Assembly (NCBI GenBank): GCA_013368375.1
Contig: JAACJP010000029.1
Span: 372,001 to 436,000, forward strand
Source: Tricholomella constricta
Taxonomy: Eukaryota > Basidiomycota > Agaricomycetes > Agaricales > Lyophyllaceae
Length of the DNA: 64,000 nt
Direction: 5' to 3'
The notes beneath the pieces were generated by a model. The model saw only the letters and a list, made by a program, of their open reading frames with translations, was not told the origin of the DNA and did not search any database. Shown here one piece after another: positions 61,936 through 64,000 of this stretch. Made by a program: the position numbers and the translations under genes. Position 1 is the stretch's first letter, and each line of letters starts with the position of its first letter.

Positions 61936-63984
61936 TTATGTAAGCTTGTGCATCACGTGGTATTCGCGCTTCATCGCGGGCGCGTTTCGCAGAGCAAATT
62001 CCGATACCCAGCTGTCGTCGGCTGGATCGAATCCTTTCCAACGGATTAGGTACATTCGTCGGTTACCGTCTTTGCGGCTGGTCAATCGATGTCCCAGAAT
62101 CACTTCTACTTCATATTCCTCGGAGGCCATAAAGTCGCGCGTGGGAGGTAGCGTCGTTCGCTCGCCGAATCGAGGGTCGGAAGGAGTATATTTGCGGAGG
62201 TGTTCAAGGTTGAACACCGGATGCATGGGGTACGTATCAGGTAGTCGAAGTCGGTACACCATAGGGTTGACTTTCTCCATGACTTCGCAAGGACCGATAC
62301 TTCGTTGGATTAACTTCCGTCCCGTTCCTTCTACATCGACTAGTTCCAGGGAATGCGGATTAACTAGGGCCCAGTCGCCCTCCTTGAGTTCAACTAAGGG
62401 GCGTCGTCCTTTGTTGTAAGCTTTAGCTTGTCGTTCCTGAGCGAGTACTACAGCGTCGCGGGCGTTCTTTCGATGCATTTCCAATTCTTCTAAGAAGTTC
62501 TCACTCTTCTGGCTTGCGATGAAAGGCCTCGCGACCGGGTCTATTGCCGAGACTACAACGCCAGCAGTGGTCTGCGGTTTGTAGCCCATTAATAAAAAGT
62601 TTGGCGCGTATGTCGTCGAAGAATGTACAGCGGAGTTGTAGGCATGGGCGAGAGCTGACAGCCATTGCGCCCAAGAAGTTCGGTCCGTGGCCACGTACGC
62701 TCGTAACATTTGTTCTATTGTAGCGTTGAGTACTTCTGTTTGTCCATCGGTTTGAGGATGATGAGCAGAGGATAAGGCCATAACGCTCCCGTAACTTTCT
62801 ACTACGGATCTCCAGAACGCGGTAGACCACCGCCGATCTCGGTCAGCAATTATGCGCTCCGGCAATCCGTATACGTTCGCTACTCTTTCCACAAATAATC
62901 GCGCGAATCCTTCTTGAGATAGAGTTTCGTGCGTGGGTAGGAATAATCCGTACTTCGTGAGCTTATCCACGACGACGAGGACCGCTGTATACTTCATCTC
63001 CCCCGACGGAGGCAGCCCGGTAATTAAATCGAGAGACACTGTCGCGAATGGTCGAGCAGGAACATGGGCCAGTCTGAGACCTCCCATTTTCTTCAACCGG
63101 CTGGATTTGATTTTTTGACATACATCGCATGAATAAGCGAAATCGTAAGCGTCCTTCGCCATGGATGGCCAGAAAAATAAGTCCTTCAGTCGAAGGAGTA
63201 ATCTTCTAGGTCCTTCGTGCGCGCTCTCAAAGGGGGATTCGTGAATCCATTTAAGTATAAAGTTGGTTTGGCTTTTTGGCACACAAAGTCTCGTGTTCCA
63301 ATCGGCGTCTATGAAGTATAGCAATCCGTTATTCCCTCGTTGGAATCTTGAGGGTGTAAGGAGTTTCTGCGCGTTTGGAATTTCCTCAGGGTACTTCTTC
63401 GAGAAATAACCATCTTCCTGATAAGCGTCACGGAATCGTTTAATCAGGTCTGGGTGCATGGAGATCAGCAAGTGAGATTTCTTGCTCCAGTCATCGTCCA
63501 GAGCTTCGAGCGGCACTTTGACTCCAGTAGGATACGTCCAATGATCGTTGTTAGGAAATGGGAAGGCTCCAAGAGTCTGGTCTTTCTCTCCTCGCTGGTT
63601 AGCTTTCGCTTCACCAGTGCGAGGGTTGGATTCTTGCCGGTTAGCTTTCGCTTCACCGTCGCGTGAATCCAAGTCCCGTTGGTTTGCTTTTGCGACACCA
63701 CTACGGGTTGAGACTGGGGAGGCTTGTTTGTCTATAATATCCTCCCACCACCACACTGCGAAGGCCGCTTTCTTAGCCGGAGCGTAAGTGCCTTTATCTT
63801 CGGCGACTTGAGCAGCAGTTTGGGCGAGGTCATCTGGGATGATGGGTAGTACGTCATCGCGAGCGGGAGAATTATGCGGTGGAGTCCTTGGCAGCCTAGA
63901 AAGGGGATCCACATTTGAGTGTATCCTTCCTGGCCTGTGGACGATCTTGAGGCCTGGGTAAGCAGCGTACACAGCCCCCCACAC
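61936..63984 (-). CDS. Chromovirus pol, C-terminal half (integrase-chromodomain)
   Basis: Open from the window edge. It begins in the RNase H tail (HRPGRIHSNVDPLSRLPR), then a linker with repeated GEAKANQR-type units, the integrase zinc domain (HESPFESAHEGPRR...CDVCQKIK), the DDE core (VSLDLITGLP, IIADRDRRWST, AHHPQTDGQTEVLNATIEQML) and a chromodomain (YEVEVILGHRLTSRKDGNRRMYLIRWKGFDPADDSWV). Protease and RT would be upstream, beyond 64000. No frameshift or stop is seen in this part. Confidence 0.9.
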   Translation of the reverse strand: MWGAVYAAYPGLKIVHRPGRIHSNVDPLSRLPRTPPHNSPARDDVLPIIPDDLAQTAAQVAEDKGTYAPAKKAAFAVWWWEDIIDKQASPVSTRSGVAKANQRDLDSRDGEAKANRQESNPRTGEAKANQRGEKDQTLGAFPFPNNDHWTYPTGVKVPLEALDDDWSKKSHLLISMHPDLIKRFRDAYQEDGYFSKKYPEEIPNAQKLLTPSRFQRGNNGLLYFIDADWNTRLCVPKSQTNFILKWIHESPFESAHEGPRRLLLRLKDLFFWPSMAKDAYDFAYSCDVCQKIKSSRLKKMGGLRLAHVPARPFATVSLDLITGLPPSGEMKYTAVLVVVDKLTKYGLFLPTHETLSQEGFARLFVERVANVYGLPERIIADRDRRWSTAFWRSVVESYGSVMALSSAHHPQTDGQTEVLNATIEQMLRAYVATDRTSWAQWLSALAHAYNSAVHSSTTYAPNFLLMGYKPQTTAGVVVSAIDPVARPFIASQKSENFLEELEMHRKNARDAVVLAQERQAKAYNKGRRPLVELKEGDWALVNPHSLELVDVEGTGRKLIQRSIGPCEVMEKVNPMVYRLRLPDTYPMHPVFNLEHLRKYTPSDPRFGERTTLPPTRDFMASEEYEVEVILGHRLTSRKDGNRRMYLIRWKGFDPADDSWVSEFALRNAPAMKREYHVMHKLT

Positions 63985-64000
63985 CGCTAGTCTCCTGTTC

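Larger units (their letters stand above)
57887..64000 (-). mobile_element. Second chromovirus, 3' half, with extra ORF
   Basis: The minus-strand element is cut by the window edge. In its 5'-3' order: the end of RNase H, integrase and chromodomain (63984-61936), a 134-bp tandem repeat (61860-61601), an extra 1026-codon ORF (61532-58452), a G-run polypurine tract next to 58401-58410, and the 3' LTR (58400-57887). None of the visible frames is broken. Confidence 0.85.

Overview
The window reads as genomic DNA of a mushroom-forming basidiomycete (Agaricomycetes). Host genes carry many 45-60 bp GT-AG introns, the families present (DUF6533 membrane protein, ferritin-like secreted protein, serine/proline-rich proteins) are typical of that class, and most of the sequence is fungal transposable elements. 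No organism name can be assigned from sequence alone. All coordinates were read by eye; no search or folding program was run.

Layout: 1160-2284 ferritin-like secreted protein. 2715-20866 is one transposon nest. A Mutator-like (MULE) MITE with long inverted repeats and a 9-bp target duplication was hit by a DIRS/Ngaro-like tyrosine-recombinase retrotransposon (2877-18229). That was hit by a Ty3/gypsy chromovirus with 474-bp LTRs (7790-18034), which was hit inside its chromodomain region by a small LTR element with identical 194-bp LTRs (13375-17272). A second MULE copy (19032-20001) and a hAT-like MITE (20137-20835) landed in the outer MULE. 21690-22385 is a broken ferritin-like paralogue and 22555-23325 is glyoxalase I. 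23362-31969 is a full-length LINE inserted 22 bp past the glyoxalase stop codon. 33395-37087 (minus) is an unidentified multi-exon gene, 38672-40252 a mitochondrial transcription factor B/rRNA dimethylase homologue, 40451-42060 a gag-only LINE derivative, 42304-46579 (minus) CTF4, 49940-50431 a small membrane protein, 50800-53868 (minus) YSH1/CPSF73, 54047 on a small basic protein, and 55088-56698 a DUF6533 protein. 57887 to the right edge (minus) is the 3' half of another chromovirus with an extra 1026-residue ORF between pol and its 3' LTR.

The most unusual object is the innermost LTR element. It has no reverse transcriptase, carries one 910-codon ORF of unknown family, and is tiled almost end to end, coding and non-coding, with short perfect hairpins (stems 6-11 bp, loops 3-8 nt). 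More than forty were located by hand, several times the number expected by chance. The LTR of the right-hand chromovirus separately holds three tandem hairpins with different, compensated stems around a shared interior. The large chromovirus shows a Tf1-like self-priming arrangement and a textbook -1 frameshift signal between gag and pol. Both the DIRS-like element and the LINE appear to contain a spliceosomal intron in gag.
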